Assembly (NCBI GenBank): GCA_026414975.1
Contig: JAOAHZ010000002.1
Location: forward strand, 124,001-188,000
Length of the DNA: 64,000 nucleotides
Direction: 5' to 3'
Source of the DNA: Bacteroidia bacterium
GTDB lineage: Bacteria > Bacteroidota > Bacteroidia > SpSt-205
Positions 18,783 through 27,980 of the stretch are shown here, piece by piece; position 1 is the stretch's first letter, and each line of letters starts with the position of its first letter. The position numbers and the translations under genes were made by a program. The notes beneath the pieces were generated by a model. That model made no database searches. It was given only the letters and a program-made list of their open reading frames with translations, and was not told the DNA's origin.

Positions 18783-21700
18783 CTAAGGAGTCTCCTCAGC
18801 TTGGAAGCTTTCACAGTCCCACAGCACAGCTCGGCGTACCAATAGAGGCAAGCCCTTTTTATCTGTCTGAGCAGCTTGCCAGGCCTTTTCTATGATGCGG
18901 TTTTTTTCCGATAGCCGCTCTGCGTAAGCCTTTCGGTCTGCCTCAGCGTCGTATAGCTTGCGACCATCTACTAAGGTGAGGCGTACTTTACTATAGACTG
19001 AAAGAGGACTCGGACGGTCCCACAAAACTAAGTCCGCATCATACCCTTCCTTTACATACCCCACTCGATGACTAATCCCAAGGGCTTGAGCTGGATACAC
19101 TGTTACAGTTCGCCAAGCTGCTATGCTGTCTATGCCCAGTTCTTGGCCTCCATAGCGGAGAACCTTAGCGGCTTCTTGGTTGAGACGACGCCCCATCTCT
19201 GCATCGTCAGAGTTGATACAAACCGGAACCTTATGCTTCAAAAGTACGGCGGCATTATGGGGAATAGCATCTATCACCTCATACTTATACGCCCACCAAT
19301 CCGAGAATGTAGAAGCATAGACTCCATGAGCGCGCATTTCGGGGGCTACCTTGTACCCTTCTAACACATGCGTGAAGGTTCGCACCCGAAATCCGAAGCG
19401 CTCGGCCAGCCGCATAAGCATGAGTATCTCGGACTGCACGTAGGAATGACAGGTGATGAACCGCTTTCCTGCGAGGATTTCGGCGAGGGCTTCTGTACGA
19501 AGGTCCCGCCGAGGAGCTGGGGTGCGAGGGTTTTGACGGCGACGAATCTCATAGGAGTCCCTTTCCGCGACATATGAGCGCGCTGCTCTGAAGGCTTGTT
19601 CCATAATTTGTTCTACGCCCATTCGGGTCTGGGGATACCGAGTGTTGAAAGCCTCTCCCCAGTTGGATTGCTTGACATTCTCCCCCAGAGCAAACTTATT
19701 GAAGGGGGGAGCATCTGAAATGAGCATAGAGTCAGCAGGAAGTCCCCAACGCAGCTTGATGCAAGCCGATTGTCCTCCGATTGGATTAGCAGAGCCATGG
19801 AGGAGCTGTACTGTCGTAACCCCCCCAGCCAAGTGGCGGTAGATATTGACATCACTGGGATCTATGACATCCGCTATGCGCACCTCAGCGGTAACCGCAT
19901 CCGAATACTCATTGACGCCTCCTTCTATGGCTATGTGAGAGTGCTCATCTATCATGCCAGCCGTGAGAGCAGCTCCCTGGGCTTTTATGACCTCAGCACT
20001 AGGAGGGGGAACTAAATTGCGCCCTATGCGCTGAATCTTTGACCCAGCAATCAAAACATCTGTTTCTGGAAGTATGGTGTCGCCCGTCCAGACCGTAGCT
20101 TGCTGAATCAATAGGATGACAGGAGGCGGATACCTTTCCCGTCCATATAACCCAGCGGGAAAGGTACGCCGAGCTACCAAGCTATCTTCCGAGAGAAAGG
20201 GCGCTGGTTTTTTCACTTGAGGAGAGTCAGGCAGAGCTACTCGACGCGCCTCCCATGTACGGCGCTCTCCCACCGGAGCAAGCCAAGCCCCTACCATGAA
20301 GGTATCCCCGCGCATTTCAAAGCGCCATTCCCCCGAGGCTTTCCCAGACTTCACCTGAAATGAAAAGAGATTCTGGAGAGGCTCATACTGTATCTCCACA
20401 GAGAAAGTATCCTTTTGCTCCACGATAAACTGCGCCGGTAGAGGCGGGCTGTGCTTCAAGGGAATGCGCAGTTGCCACGACATAGGGGTCAGGGCGTAGA
20501 CACCTTGAGGCAGGATAGAAGGCAAAGGGACCAAGACCGTACGCTGCCCTGCCACCCATATTTCAGCGAGCTTGGCTTCTTCATTCCAGAGGGTGTCCGT
20601 AAAGACAAGAAGATTGGCATAGGCTCCTGGGGAGATTCGTCCTATGTCTGAAAGCCGGAGCCATTCTGCCGGGGTTTGGGTCAAACAGAGCAAAAGGGTA
20701 TCTGGATGAATGCCCGTCCGGGCAAGGGTACGCAAGTCCGTCCAGAAGACAGACGCTTCGGATAGCCCATGAGAGGTCAAGGCTACTGCATATCCGGCTC
20801 GTAGAAGCCACTTCACCCGGAAGGGAGCTTGTTCCCACCGTCTCAGCGCTGATAAAGGAAGGTACCGGTAAGACTCCACTATATGCGGCGGAGGCAGGAC
20901 AGGCAAGCCTACAGGAAGCAGGTATAATCCATCTCTCGGCAGGTAAGGAAGCCACTCATACTCATAGCCCGTTCCAACGACCGCCCAACGCAAAGGTCCT
21001 CCTTGACGCCATTCGGTAGAGAGCTTGTGAATGCGAAAAGCATCTTCTGGGGTTTGACTGGTCCAGACCCATCGGAGCGTATCGCGCCAGAGACTAGACA
21101 GCCGCTGGAGGCTGAGGTTTAGCACAGGGGGAGTGGCAAACTGCCGATACCACAACCAGTCGTATAGAACCTGACGCACAAGAGCTATGCTGCCCATTTT
21201 AGATGTAGGATACATCTGAGTACTCCCTCCTTTCTCAAAGCCTGCATGAAGGACGGGAGAAGCTGGAAGGAATCGCCTGTCAAGAGGCAGGTCATCGCTT
21301 AGAAGGACATTCACCCCTGTACCTCTCAGAACCCCCTCCTCAGGGGCTACGTGCGATACAGCGAAGCCCATCTCTCGAAGTCGCTTAGCCTTTTCAGCTT
21401 CATACACAAAGGCCGTCTCGGCGGCAAAATCCAATCTCACGGCATCCGCTGGATAATAAAGCGGATGACGCGTCGGGTCATACTGAGGCTTCCCAGAAGG
21501 AGGAGAGGGGCGCGAACCCAAGGGACTATACATCTCCACGAAAGCAGGGTATATCCACACTGAAGGCGGATAAGTCAGGATTTGGGCCTCAGGAGGTATA
21601 CGAACAGTCCCTCGGGGGCCGACCTGCACAATCCGTCCTTCGCGAACTAAGACAACCCCATCCCGAACGTATCGCTGAGGCGCAAGCCAGACTGTTGCCC

Positions 21701-21809
21701 CCACGAGGGCGACCTGAGTAGGTAATCCCCTTTGAATCCCGCGGGAAGGAGTAAGTGTCAGCTTTTGCGCCCATATGTTACCTACGAGCCATAAAATCAG
21801 CCACCGCAT
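18783..21809 (-). CDS. Exported tandem amidohydrolase-family protein, first half without metal ligands
   Basis: 1008 residues with a signal peptide MRWLILWLVGNIWA then Q. Two amidohydrolase-like halves can be seen. In the first, the site that should read PGFIDxHxH reads YPAFVEMYSPLG, so both His ligands are missing. The second is complete: GMIDEHSHIAIEGG near residue 617, TCHSYVQSEI, TFTHVLEGYK and NSDDAEMGRR near 868, as in the imidazolonepropionase/adenosine-deaminase-like superfamily. It likely hydrolyses a peptide or cyclic amide outside the inner membrane; the substrate is unknown. The ATG follows the crcB stop by 4 nt, so it shares that operon. Confidence 0.85.
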   Translation of the reverse strand: MRWLILWLVGNIWAQKLTLTPSRGIQRGLPTQVALVGATVWLAPQRYVRDGVVLVREGRIVQVGPRGTVRIPPEAQILTYPPSVWIYPAFVEMYSPLGSRPSPPSGKPQYDPTRHPLYYPADAVRLDFAAETAFVYEAEKAKRLREMGFAVSHVAPEEGVLRGTGVNVLLSDDLPLDRRFLPASPVLHAGFEKGGSTQMYPTSKMGSIALVRQVLYDWLWYRQFATPPVLNLSLQRLSSLWRDTLRWVWTSQTPEDAFRIHKLSTEWRQGGPLRWAVVGTGYEYEWLPYLPRDGLYLLPVGLPVLPPPHIVESYRYLPLSALRRWEQAPFRVKWLLRAGYAVALTSHGLSEASVFWTDLRTLARTGIHPDTLLLCLTQTPAEWLRLSDIGRISPGAYANLLVFTDTLWNEEAKLAEIWVAGQRTVLVPLPSILPQGVYALTPMSWQLRIPLKHSPPLPAQFIVEQKDTFSVEIQYEPLQNLFSFQVKSGKASGEWRFEMRGDTFMVGAWLAPVGERRTWEARRVALPDSPQVKKPAPFLSEDSLVARRTFPAGLYGRERYPPPVILLIQQATVWTGDTILPETDVLIAGSKIQRIGRNLVPPPSAEVIKAQGAALTAGMIDEHSHIAIEGGVNEYSDAVTAEVRIADVIDPSDVNIYRHLAGGVTTVQLLHGSANPIGGQSACIKLRWGLPADSMLISDAPPFNKFALGENVKQSNWGEAFNTRYPQTRMGVEQIMEQAFRAARSYVAERDSYEIRRRQNPRTPAPRRDLRTEALAEILAGKRFITCHSYVQSEILMLMRLAERFGFRVRTFTHVLEGYKVAPEMRAHGVYASTFSDWWAYKYEVIDAIPHNAAVLLKHKVPVCINSDDAEMGRRLNQEAAKVLRYGGQELGIDSIAAWRTVTVYPAQALGISHRVGYVKEGYDADLVLWDRPSPLSVYSKVRLTLVDGRKLYDAEADRKAYAERLSEKNRIIEKAWQAAQTDKKGLPLLVRRAVLWDCESFQAEETP

Positions 21810-21813
21810 AGGC

Positions 21814-22200
21814 TCAGCTCGTCAGCTTAGCTCCAAGCCAGTACCCCCCTGCAAACCCCATTAAGCCTAACCCCAAAGTGAGGACTATATACATCATAGC
21901 GCGAAGGCCCTCTTGTAGGCGCAGCATCTCAAAAATCTCCAAGGTTATAGACGAAAAAGTCGTGAGGCTTCCACAAAAGCCCGCTGTAACGGCATAGTAC
22001 AAGGGAGAGCCTACTTTCTGAGGAAATCCCCCAGCCACAAACCCAAGTATCGCCGACCCTATAATATTCACGAGGAAGGTCCCACCAGGAGAAAGCAAAG
22101 ACAGGTTAAGGATGCGCTGGATCCAGTACCGCAGAAGCGCCCCCCCGGCTGCGCCAAGGCTGATACCTATTAAAAGAGTCAATCTCATCAGTCCATTCAA
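21814..22200 (-). CDS. crcB: Fluoride-specific ion channel CrcB/Fluc
   Basis: Small four-helix inner-membrane protein that works as a dual-topology dimer and exports fluoride. Motifs: GTFLVNIIGSAILGF with the conserved Asn, and TAGFCGSLTTFSS with the Thr-Phe-Ser fluoride track. 128 residues, typical. The ATG overlaps the stop of the unknown gene upstream by 4 nt, so both belong to one transcript with the amidohydrolase downstream. No fluoride riboswitch was recognised in front of the operon. Confidence 0.93.
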   Translation of the reverse strand: MNGLMRLTLLIGISLGAAGGALLRYWIQRILNLSLLSPGGTFLVNIIGSAILGFVAGGFPQKVGSPLYYAVTAGFCGSLTTFSSITLEIFEMLRLQEGLRAMMYIVLTLGLGLMGFAGGYWLGAKLTS

Positions 22201-22739
22201 GCTTGATTCAGAGCAGCTCGCAGCTGAGGCAGAGCCATAGAAAACATTTCGAAGTTAGGCAGGTACTGCTTCAGCAAAGAGAATTTTTGGCGAAAGATTT
22301 GGACGGTGGTGGGGTTCCTCTTTATGAAGTTCTGAATATCGCTAAATAAAGTCTGTTTCTCGGGACGCGCATATCGTTTGAGAGAAGCCTCTAACTTATG
22401 GATGTGAAAAGGAGCCTCCTCCGTGAAGTACACACAAAGGAGAGGGCGCATACGCTTCTCCAAGAAAGGGGAAGGTGGAAGCTGGGCATACACTTGGAGA
22501 ATGTACTCTATGAAAGGGCGATAAGTCTCTTTATCTTCTAAAAAGGCCCCCAGATAAATCCAAAAAATGTGAGGCAGGTAAAGCCCATCCGCCACCTTGA
22601 GAACCTCTCGTTCAAACTCTAAGCGAGCGTTTTCGTCTCCAGAGACCTCTTCGTGAAGGGCTTCTAAGCGGGCAATAAGCTCTTCAGGGGGAGACCCCTC
22701 AGCGGCAGCTTGAGCAATCTCTTGAAGTTTGGTTAGCAT
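22197..22739 (-). CDS. Unknown protein, helical, first gene of the crcB operon
   Basis: 180 residues; family not recognised. Sequence is mainly alpha-helical and charged (LEALHEEVSGDENARLEFERE, LQVYAQLPPSPFLEKRM), with no signal peptide or membrane helix, so probably cytoplasmic. The ATG at 22739 is preceded 4 nt upstream by TATTTTTG, so it heads its transcript. It overlaps crcB by 4 nt. Confidence 0.75.
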   Translation of the reverse strand: MLTKLQEIAQAAAEGSPPEELIARLEALHEEVSGDENARLEFEREVLKVADGLYLPHIFWIYLGAFLEDKETYRPFIEYILQVYAQLPPSPFLEKRMRPLLCVYFTEEAPFHIHKLEASLKRYARPEKQTLFSDIQNFIKRNPTTVQIFRQKFSLLKQYLPNFEMFSMALPQLRAALNQA

Positions 22740-22743
22740 ACGA

Positions 22744-22751
22744 CAAAAATA
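22744..22751 (-). promoter_or_regulatory. -7 box TATTTTTG of the crcB operon
   Basis: Minus-strand TATTTTTG, 4 nt before the ATG at 22739. Confidence 0.55.
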
Positions 22752-22812
22752 CGGATGCCGAGATGAGCATGGTCTTGCATCGGGTTTTTTTCTCTCTTTC
22801 AGGAGGACAGGC

Positions 22813-23451
22813 TCAGAAGCCGATCCGATAGAGAATCCCTATCCCCAAGGTGCTAAACTCTAAAGGAACAGGGTCTATCATCCCCATGATCTCTGTATTA
22901 CGGCGGCTGGGGATAAAGTCAAAGTACGCTCGTATCGTGGTGGGATTGGTGCGGCGGAAGTTGAAAGTTATATCAAGGAGGGCGGTAGGGTTGATAAAGC
23001 TTTGGCGCAGCTTGCCTATGTAGTTTCCGGAGAACGAAGCATAAGTTAGCTGGAAGGTTGTGAAACGCAGCCCAATACCTGCGCCAATACCGAGCCGCTG
23101 GACATTGTAGGCTGTGGCGCCCGCCCCTACCCGAGCATAGCCGTAGACGGGTATTTGAACCATCCAGTTGGTGCCAGCTCGCCCCAAAAACTGAAAGGAG
23201 CCCGTGATCTGAGCTCCAGGACCAGCAGCAAAGACTTCATTCTCAGTGCGGAAGTAAGTGTAGTTGCTACCAATCGTGATGCCCCAGAAGTCAGGGGAGT
23301 TTGAAAAAAGAGGAGTGGAGAGAAAGCGTATGTCTATCAGACTTAATTCCGCACCGAAGAAGGGGTTGAGCTTAGCCCAGAGGTCCTCCCTCGCAGATAG
23401 AGAGGCATTCTGAGCCCACAAGTAAATGGGAATGAGGCAGAGGCGAACCAC
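22813..23451 (-). CDS. Small outer-membrane beta-barrel protein
   Basis: 212 residues with a very short signal peptide (MVRLCLIPIYLWA then Q). The rest alternates aromatic and polar residues in strand-like runs (GITIGSNYTYFRTE, QRLGIGAGIGLRFTTFQLTYASF, LLDITFNFRRT) and ends in ILYRIGF with a terminal Phe, the outer-membrane signature. It probably makes an 8-to-10-stranded barrel; role unknown. It starts with GTG directly after the bacilliredoxin stop, so it is the second gene of that transcript. Confidence 0.75.
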   Translation of the reverse strand: MVRLCLIPIYLWAQNASLSAREDLWAKLNPFFGAELSLIDIRFLSTPLFSNSPDFWGITIGSNYTYFRTENEVFAAGPGAQITGSFQFLGRAGTNWMVQIPVYGYARVGAGATAYNVQRLGIGAGIGLRFTTFQLTYASFSGNYIGKLRQSFINPTALLDITFNFRRTNPTTIRAYFDFIPSRRNTEIMGMIDPVPLEFSTLGIGILYRIGF

Positions 23452-23874
23452 TCAGCAATATTCGTCAAAAATCGTGATTAGTGAATTAGCTACATGTTGG
23501 GCCGTATGACCCTCTATCTCATGCCGAGGAATAAAGTGCAGAAGTTTATCCCCCCTCCATAGAGCGATACTGGGGGAGGAGGGAGGGTGAGGAGCAAGAT
23601 ACTGCCGTAGGCGAGCAGTGGCTTCTTTATCCACCCCAGCAAAGACGCTGTAGAATCGATGAGGCCTTCTCTCATGCCGCATGGCGAGAGCTACGCCTGG
23701 ACGAGCAGAGGCCGCTGAACATCCACACACAGAGTTTATCAAAAAAAGAGCAGACTCACCCGTGGTTTTGAGTTCATGAATCACCGCATCTACTTCTTCT
23801 GGCGTACGGAGCTCTTTGAGACCTATCTCGATTGTCTCCTGACGAATAGGGTCTACGACATAAGCTGGGTACAT
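23452..23874 (-). CDS. BrxA/BrxB family bacilliredoxin
   Basis: Small thiol-redox protein of the YphP/YqiW family, which in Bacillus removes bacillithiol from oxidised proteins. The signature NSVCGCSAASARPG carries the CGC active site. The family N-terminus begins MYPAYV, so I place the start at ATG 23874 rather than the TTG at 23883, which sits in a T-rich promoter-like box (TGTTTTG). 140 residues, normal. Whether this lineage uses bacillithiol cannot be told from this window. Confidence 0.88.
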   Translation of the reverse strand: MYPAYVVDPIRQETIEIGLKELRTPEEVDAVIHELKTTGESALFLINSVCGCSAASARPGVALAMRHERRPHRFYSVFAGVDKEATARLRQYLAPHPPSSPSIALWRGDKLLHFIPRHEIEGHTAQHVANSLITIFDEYC

Positions 23875-23909
23875 GCCCGACAAAACAAAAAAGACACGGA
23901 GTTTGGTTC

Positions 23910-24794
23910 ATGCCTAAACCTCTCTATCTTCGCTCTGTGGTAGCGGTGCAGCTGGTAGAATGTCCCCGCGATGCATGGCAAGGACTCTCAACTTTTATCC
24001 CAACTGAAATAAAGGTGCGATATCTCACGGCGCTTTTGCGAGTGGGATTTCACACGATAGATGCGGGGTCTTTTGTCTCACCAAAAGCCGTCCCTCAGAT
24101 GCAGGATACGAAGGCGGTTTTAGAGGCGATACCGTGGGCTGATTATCCTGAGACTGGTCTGTTGGTGATTATAGTGAATCAGCGGGGTCTTGAAACGGCT
24201 GCTGCTCATCCAGCGGTGCGATACATCGGTTATCCGCTATCTGTCTCGGAAACCTTTCAACAGCAGAACGCACGGCAGTCTCGGGCTGAAGGGGAGGCTT
24301 TTGTTGGAGAGTTAGTCAGAGTTTGCCAAGAAGCTGAAAAGGTCCCCGTCGTCTATTTGTCTATGGGGTTCGGAAATCCTTATGGAGAACCATACTCCGT
24401 GCAGGAAGTGGTAGAGTTGGCTGGCCGATTAGCTGTAGCTGGTGTCCCTATCCTGTCGCTGGCTGACACGGTCGGTGTGGCAACCCCCGAGGAGGTTTAT
24501 GAGATAACAGCCACGGTGATCCAGGCTATTCCATCGGTTAGGTGGGGGGTTCATCTACACGCTGATCCCTCCACGATGCGACGCAAAATAGAAGCGGCAT
24601 GGGAGGCTGGCTGTCGCCGCTTTGATAGTGCCTTAGGGGGGTATGGCGGTTGTCCTTTCGCTGGGGTTCCTCTCGTATCTAACATTCGCACGGAAGTCCT
24701 TCTGGCTTTTCTCAAGGAGAAAAACGCTCTGCCCCCCTTGAACGAGTCTGCCCTCTTAGAAGCCCAGAGCCTCTTACCTCAAGCCTTCGTTTAG
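23910..24794 (+). CDS. mvaB: Hydroxymethylglutaryl-CoA lyase family enzyme
   Basis: TIM-barrel lyase of the DRE-metallolyase superfamily; HMG-CoA lyase splits HMG-CoA into acetoacetate and acetyl-CoA in leucine breakdown. Seen: VECPRDAWQ (family VEVGPRDGLQ, catalytic Arg-Asp kept, Gly-Leu changed), SFVSPKAVPQM, HLHADPS with the two metal His, and GGYGGCPFAG with the active-site Cys. 294 residues. The changed first motif leaves open a related acyl-CoA lyase. Divergent from the bacilliredoxin gene with only 35 bp between starts. Confidence 0.87.
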   Translation: MPKPLYLRSVVAVQLVECPRDAWQGLSTFIPTEIKVRYLTALLRVGFHTIDAGSFVSPKAVPQMQDTKAVLEAIPWADYPETGLLVIIVNQRGLETAAAHPAVRYIGYPLSVSETFQQQNARQSRAEGEAFVGELVRVCQEAEKVPVVYLSMGFGNPYGEPYSVQEVVELAGRLAVAGVPILSLADTVGVATPEEVYEITATVIQAIPSVRWGVHLHADPSTMRRKIEAAWEAGCRRFDSALGGYGGCPFAGVPLVSNIRTEVLLAFLKEKNALPPLNESALLEAQSLLPQAFV

Positions 24795-24804
24795 AGTAAA
24801 GTTT

Positions 24805-24812
24805 TACCTTTG
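24805..24812 (+). promoter_or_regulatory. -7 box TACCTTTG of the secreted unknown protein gene
   Basis: TACCTTTG, 9 nt before the ATG at 24822. The TTG inside it is the track start at 24810, which is therefore rejected. Confidence 0.6.
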
Positions 24813-24821
24813 CTTCTCGCC

Positions 24822-25853
24822 ATGGTGCTTGTGTGGGGCCTTGCTCTTCTGTGGGCTCAGACGCTATCGCTTCCCGAAGTGGAGAGAAGGCTAGCGGAAA
24901 TGGGGCGATTCGTACTCCATGGGGACGACACCCAGGCAAAAGACTCGGTGAATCGCGTATTTATCGCCCTATGGAAAGAGACTCTCCGTCATCCCGAGGC
25001 ATTTAGTTATCCCTTTGACTCGGTCATTACGGTATCGGACTTATGCCCTCCTGACAGCGCTTTTCGGATATTCACATGGCAACTGATAGACATGCCTCGA
25101 GGAGAGCATCGGTACTATGGCCTTTTAGTGAGGCGCTGGCGCGAGCATAAAAAGGCCCCCTGGCAAGTTCGGGTGTTTGAACTGAAGGAAATCCCTGAAG
25201 TTCTAGAGGAAGAGGACATAGAGCGTCGCACTCTGACTCAAGAAGAGTGGGTGGGGGCTCTATACTACCACCCCCGATACACAAGCCACGGCGTCCTGCG
25301 TTATGAAGGGGAAGCTCGCGTTTCTCGCGGGCTAAAGCTCGTCCGAGAAAAGTTCGTGTACTACGTACTTTTAGGGTGGAATGGATACGACCGCAAGCGA
25401 AACTTCAAGGTCGTGGAGACTTTGTTTTTTGATCCCAAGCATCCTGATAAAGTATTTTTCGGGGCCCCGGTCCTTTACAGTGGGCCGGTTCCTAAGATGC
25501 GTCTCATTCTGCCCTATAGCGAGACGACGGCTCTTTCGCTCAATAGAGGGTGGTATGTGAAGAAAATCGGCGCGAAGAAGCGATACCCAGCGATTGTATT
25601 TGACCATGTCAGCTCTTCACGCCGAGCCAATCGTATGTATGAGGATGCGCGTCCCTTTTTTGGAGCTGATGGGACATACGATGCTTTAGAGTTTTGGAAG
25701 CGGCGGCGCTTTGAAGGGCGCAGAGGCATCTTAGTTTATCGTCGCAATGTCATTCCTTACGCCCCTGAGATAGAAGGTTATGATCCGAAGGTCATTTGGC
25801 GACAACGCGAGGAGGCGGCTCAAAGACTTCATCGGTACGGACTCACTCCGTAA
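24822..25853 (+). CDS. Secreted protein of unknown function
   Basis: Start set at ATG 24822, giving the leader MVLVWGLALLWA then Q (12 residues). About 343 residues; no catalytic motif recognised. The C-terminal half has LLGWNGYDRKRNFKVVETLFFD, FDHVSSSRRAN and FFGADGTYDALEFW, which I recall as recurring in uncharacterised Bacteroidota proteins (from memory, not searched). Likely periplasmic. Its 3' end overlaps the next gene by about 74 nt if that gene uses the track start. Confidence 0.78.
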   Translation: MVLVWGLALLWAQTLSLPEVERRLAEMGRFVLHGDDTQAKDSVNRVFIALWKETLRHPEAFSYPFDSVITVSDLCPPDSAFRIFTWQLIDMPRGEHRYYGLLVRRWREHKKAPWQVRVFELKEIPEVLEEEDIERRTLTQEEWVGALYYHPRYTSHGVLRYEGEARVSRGLKLVREKFVYYVLLGWNGYDRKRNFKVVETLFFDPKHPDKVFFGAPVLYSGPVPKMRLILPYSETTALSLNRGWYVKKIGAKKRYPAIVFDHVSSSRRANRMYEDARPFFGADGTYDALEFWKRRRFEGRRGILVYRRNVIPYAPEIEGYDPKVIWRQREEAAQRLHRYGLTP

Positions 25854-27903
25854 GCGCCCCTTGCTTTTCATGGGGTTCTTAGCCATGCTATATGCTGGCG
25901 GCATGAGCGTTTTTTTAGGTTGGTGGACTCGTCCCCTCTTTCTCTCTCCTTATCGGGAAGGTGAAGTTTGGCTCCATCGCGACCTGTTTGCCCCTTTTGA
26001 ATTCCGCATATTCAAAAGCCCCGAAGAGACAGCCGAAGAAATGGATTCACTCGTGCAGCGATACACTCTCGTCTTTCGTAAGGACACCACCATACCTCGC
26101 CAAGTCAGGCTGCAAGCCGAGTCGCTCTCAACCCAGCTTCCCCTCCCCCTACGCCTCCCTCTAAAAGCTGCTATTCAGTACGCTTATCGGTATGGTTATA
26201 CCGATTTGCCGCTGAGTAGCTATCATGGCACCGCTATCATCCGACTGTCGCCTCAAGACGAACTTCAGGTCGCCGTAGAAGCCTTAGCAGATAGCACTAG
26301 GCTTTGGCAGTGGCTCAGAAGCCAGTACGATGAAGCCATCTTGGATAGCCTGCGTCCTCACTTGAGAGCACTCCTGATGCCTAACTTGAATATAGACCCC
26401 CAAACAGCCGGCGAGAAACTCAGACAAGCTGCCCAAAGTCTGTCTCCTTATACAGGTACTATCCGAAGGGGTGAGCTTATTGTACGAAAAGGCGAGCTTA
26501 TTTCCCCAAGCACCTATCAGAAGCTGCAATCCCTACGCACCGCCTATGAAAGCTTGAGGCCCCTTCAAAGCCGCTTGATGAGCTTCTTTGGGCTTTTTCT
26601 CCTTTTGTGGGTCGTCACATTTATTACCCTTTGGTATCTCCTCCTAGCTAAAAAGATATCCCTGAACAACCTACGCCCCGTAGCTCTACTTTTTAGCGTG
26701 TTTATCTTCATTACCCTCATTTTAGCCGTACTCACCCAGCTTCAGTCTGAATGGACCCAAGGGTTGGACTTGTCTCTTTATCATCTCATCCCCTTCGCTA
26801 TAGGACCGATTATTCTGGCGATATTTTTTGATGACCGAGTGGGATTCATTTCAGCGATTACCTTGGGTGCCCAGATCAGCCTGATAATGGAGGAACCGGT
26901 TGAATATTTCTTCGTTCATGGATTCAGTAGCATGCTGGCTGTGTTCCGCCTGCGAATCATGCAGCGACGCTCCCACCTTTATTATGCTTTGGCTAATCTC
27001 CTAATCGGATACATTCTCACCTACGTCGGCTACCACCTTTTCCGCCAGGGCCATCTATCTCTCGTACCTTGGTCTGGACTCTTGTTTCTCTTTGCTAACG
27101 CCGCACTTTGTCTCGTGGCCTACCCCCTCATCTACAGCATAGAACGGCTTTTCAAACTGAGCTCAGATATTACTTTTTTGGAGCTTTTGGATACCCATCA
27201 CCCCCTTCTACAAGAGCTAAAGCGAAAAGCACCCGGCACCTTTCAGCATAGTTTGACCGTGGCCGCATTAGCTGAAGCGGCAGCGGAAAAAATCGGAGCC
27301 CATCCCCTTAAAGCCCATGTAATGGCTCTGTTTCACGATATCGGTAAAATGGAAAACCCCTCCTTTTTTATAGAAAATCTCGCATGTATATCCCGAGATC
27401 ATATAAACAACCCACATTACCACCTGACTCCATTAGAAAGTGCCAGCATAATCCGCAGCCACGTAGACGCAGGTGTGCGGCTGGCTCGTCGAGCGCGTCT
27501 GCCTAATGAGGTCATTTCAGGCATACAGAGCCACCATGGAACGACCTACATCCAATACTTTTGGGAAAAACAAAAGCGGGAATGTCCTCAAGAAGCGGCC
27601 CTGTTAGAAACTGAATTCCGCTATTCAGGGCCCCTTCCTCAAACGAAGGAAGAAGCTATACTCATGTTAGCTGACTCCTTAGAAGCCAGCACTCGAGCTA
27701 TCCCCCACTTAACTCCCGAAAAGCTGCGTTCTCACATACACACCATACTACAACAGCGAATCGCCGAAGGCCAGCTAAGCGAATCCCCTTTGACTTTCGC
27801 TCAGCTCAAAGAGCTGGAGAAGGTCTTTTATGAGCAGCTTCTCTCTATCCATCATAGTCGGATTCAATACCCAGAGCCCATCCCCCAGCCCACCCCGGCC
27901 TAA
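25780..27903 (+). CDS. 7TM-HD phosphodiesterase (PgpH-like cyclic dinucleotide phosphodiesterase)
   Basis: Inner-membrane receptor with a cytosolic HD domain; PgpH in Listeria and relatives degrades cyclic di-AMP. Order: N-terminal helix (RPLLFMGFLAMLYAGGMSVF), extracellular 7TMR-HDED region (about residues 50-265), a bundle of membrane helices (about 265-470), then the HD domain with HSLTVAALAEAAAEK near 490 and MALFHDIGKM near 518, later SHHGTTYIQYFW and MLADSLEAS. All expected metal ligands are present. The start at 25780 overlaps the upstream gene by 74 nt; the ATG at 25870 would cut into the first helix, so I keep 25780, with low certainty. Confidence 0.88.
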   Translation: MIRRSFGDNARRRLKDFIGTDSLRKRPLLFMGFLAMLYAGGMSVFLGWWTRPLFLSPYREGEVWLHRDLFAPFEFRIFKSPEETAEEMDSLVQRYTLVFRKDTTIPRQVRLQAESLSTQLPLPLRLPLKAAIQYAYRYGYTDLPLSSYHGTAIIRLSPQDELQVAVEALADSTRLWQWLRSQYDEAILDSLRPHLRALLMPNLNIDPQTAGEKLRQAAQSLSPYTGTIRRGELIVRKGELISPSTYQKLQSLRTAYESLRPLQSRLMSFFGLFLLLWVVTFITLWYLLLAKKISLNNLRPVALLFSVFIFITLILAVLTQLQSEWTQGLDLSLYHLIPFAIGPIILAIFFDDRVGFISAITLGAQISLIMEEPVEYFFVHGFSSMLAVFRLRIMQRRSHLYYALANLLIGYILTYVGYHLFRQGHLSLVPWSGLLFLFANAALCLVAYPLIYSIERLFKLSSDITFLELLDTHHPLLQELKRKAPGTFQHSLTVAALAEAAAEKIGAHPLKAHVMALFHDIGKMENPSFFIENLACISRDHINNPHYHLTPLESASIIRSHVDAGVRLARRARLPNEVISGIQSHHGTTYIQYFWEKQKRECPQEAALLETEFRYSGPLPQTKEEAILMLADSLEASTRAIPHLTPEKLRSHIHTILQQRIAEGQLSESPLTFAQLKELEKVFYEQLLSIHHSRIQYPEPIPQPTPA

Positions 27904-27960
27904 GAGAAGCGCTAGACCCTGTAGTATAAGTGAAGACCTAATGCGGTTGCGGGAGATTAT

Positions 27961-27968
27961 TACTTTTG
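27961..27968 (+). promoter_or_regulatory. -7 box TACTTTTG of porZ
   Basis: TACTTTTG, 12 nt before the ATG at 27981. The track start at 27966 is the TTG inside the box. Confidence 0.55.
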
Positions 27969-27980
27969 TTGGTAGGTGAC

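Noticed and set aside
22740-22812. Fluoride riboswitch for the crcB operon
   Set aside because: The start codon is 4 nt after the -7 box, which leaves no leader for a riboswitch.
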